6,769 bases of DNA, taken from contig JAQULX010000152.1 of the NCBI GenBank assembly GCA_028718465.1, forward strand, positions 1 through 6,769. Reading direction: 5' to 3'. The notes under the pieces are model-generated. The model was not told where the DNA came from. It ran no database searches and saw nothing but the letters and a program-made list of their open reading frames with translations. Positions 5,991-6,769 of this stretch are shown here, one piece after another; within the stretch, counting starts at the first letter, position 1; the number at the start of each line of letters is the position of its first letter. Both the position numbers and the translations under genes were made by a program. Origin of the DNA: Dehalococcoidales bacterium (lineage in GTDB: Bacteria > Chloroflexota > Dehalococcoidia > Dehalococcoidales > UBA3254).

Positions 5991-6626
5991 ATGACCTCAT
6001 TGATATATATACTTCAAGAAGATCAAGCTTGCGTCGCGATGGATACTCTCTCCTTAACTTCTGATGATGGTAAGCCGCTAGTATTTACGTCGAAGATGTT
6101 TCCTATGCCTCACCTCAATGGGCTAATTTGTGGAACCGGCGTTTTGAATTTTGTTTCGAATTGGGTAGAGAATGTGAGAACAAAATTTGTTGTAAAGGAC
6201 ATGGAACATTTAAGCATGTTCACTGTTGAGCCAATTCGAAAGCTTTGGCAGGATTTCCATTTCAATGGACAACAAACATCTACTATTTATTATTTCGGTT
6301 ATTCTAAATCTAGTCTCAGGTTTAAAGGATATGCTTTTCGGTCCACGAATAATTTCAATAAGGAAGAACTCCAATATTCGATTGGAATCAAGCCGCAAGT
6401 GATTAATATGGAATTAAACAATATACCAGATGATATCATTCGTATTATGAGGGATCAAAAGGAACAAGATGATCAATTACCTTTAGGGCAGCGATTAGGA
6501 ATTGGAGGAGAAATACATCTGGCGGTTATTACGCAGAACCAGATAAATATATTTAATATACATACTTTTGAAGACTATGATAGTTGCTTTCATCAAATGT
6601 GTGAGAGACTATCACAGAACAAATAA
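5991..6626 (+). CDS. Proteasome/HslV-like Ntn-hydrolase family protein
   Basis: A 211-residue protein starting Met-Thr. If Met is removed, Thr becomes residue 1, Asp (in VAMDTL) falls at 17, Lys (in FTSKMF) at 34, and the CGTG turn puts a Gly at 47. Proteasome beta subunits and HslV use Thr1, Asp17 and Lys33 with Gly47, so the spacing agrees to within one residue. A late GIGGEIHLAVITQNQINIF stretch (170-188) resembles the GG-plus-beta-strand region near the end of such folds. I therefore call it a self-standing Ntn-hydrolase-like protein; the substrate, and whether it forms rings, are unknown. It is not HslV proper, since there is no hslU and the sequence away from these motifs differs. The start is supported by AAGAGGT at 5974-5980, an in-frame TAA at 5973-5975, and the catalytic logic of Thr at position 2. 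The gene appears more AT-rich than its neighbours, hinting at a separate origin. Confidence 0.8.
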   Translation: MTSLIYILQEDQACVAMDTLSLTSDDGKPLVFTSKMFPMPHLNGLICGTGVLNFVSNWVENVRTKFVVKDMEHLSMFTVEPIRKLWQDFHFNGQQTSTIYYFGYSKSSLRFKGYAFRSTNNFNKEELQYSIGIKPQVINMELNNIPDDIIRIMRDQKEQDDQLPLGQRLGIGGEIHLAVITQNQINIFNIHTFEDYDSCFHQMCERLSQNK

Positions 6627-6627
6627 A

Positions 6628-6769
6628 TCAATGTTCCTTAACCCACTGGATGAGGTCTTCTTTGAGGAAAACTCTTTTATTGCCGATCTTGTGAGAGGGT
6701 AATCCTTCCTTGATAAGTTTATAAATCGTTTGATGGCTGACCCGGAGAAATTCCTGGGCTTCAGATCGG
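6628..6769 (-). CDS. Excisionase-type helix-turn-helix protein, C-terminal part
   Basis: Forty-six C-terminal residues are visible before the TGA at 6630-6628; the gene enters from the right edge, so the start is missing. The residues follow the helix_turn_helix_17/excisionase (MerR-like winged helix) pattern: SEAQEFLRVSHQTIYKLIK for the helix-turn-helix, then GLPSHKIGNKRVFLKEDL forming the wing, and QWVKEH at the end. Such small proteins bind DNA as recombination directionality factors of integrated elements or as small regulators. It could equally be a regulator rather than a true excisionase; the integrase that would decide this is not in view. Its stop is 1 nt from the stop of the convergent Ntn-hydrolase-like gene. 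Confidence 0.85.
   Translation of the reverse strand, partial: RSEAQEFLRVSHQTIYKLIKEGLPSHKIGNKRVFLKEDLIQWVKEH

Noticed and set aside
6210..6398. Minus-strand 62-codon frame opposite the Ntn-hydrolase-like gene
   Set aside because: Opposite a gene with a recognisable fold; no domain.

Overview
The window looks like accessory DNA from a bacterium of moderate-to-low GC, most likely a Firmicute (Clostridia-like). This rests on consensus sigma-A promoter spacing (TTGACA-N17-TAATAT), a strong AAGGAG ribosome binding site, and AT-rich intergenic DNA. It is an inference from signals; no marker gene is present. There are four complete protein genes, one partial gene at the right edge and several regulatory structures. 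No rRNA, tRNA, CRISPR array or complete transposase was seen.

Layout from left to right. Positions 1-489 hold no convincing protein gene. They contain a near-perfect leftward sigma-A promoter whose -10 box lies inside a 14-bp palindrome, a GC-rich block rich in hairpins with a leftward terminator-like hairpin, a rightward terminator-like hairpin, and a perfect 10-bp inverted repeat that abuts the ribosome binding site of the first gene. Positions 490-1983 (+) encode a 497-residue protein with an N-terminal domain of the nucleoside 2-deoxyribosyltransferase/TIR-like fold and a long unknown C-terminal region. Positions 2002-5010 (-) encode a ~1002-residue single-chain restriction-modification enzyme (type IIG-like) that converges on the first gene.

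A divergent intergenic region with a possible 7-codon leader follows. Next come a 186-residue membrane-anchored protein (5265-5825, +) and a 211-residue protein with the N-terminal layout of a proteasome/HslV-type Ntn hydrolase (5991-6626, +). The window ends inside a leftward excisionase-type helix-turn-helix gene (6628-6769, -), which stops 1 nt from the end of the preceding gene.

Taken together, this reads as a defence or genomic-island segment: a restriction-modification enzyme beside a possible nucleotide- or NAD-acting effector, a small membrane-anchored protein and a proteasome-like hydrolase, next to a xis-like gene. Only the restriction-modification assignment is strong. That the genes work as one system is a hypothesis, because they do not form a single operon.
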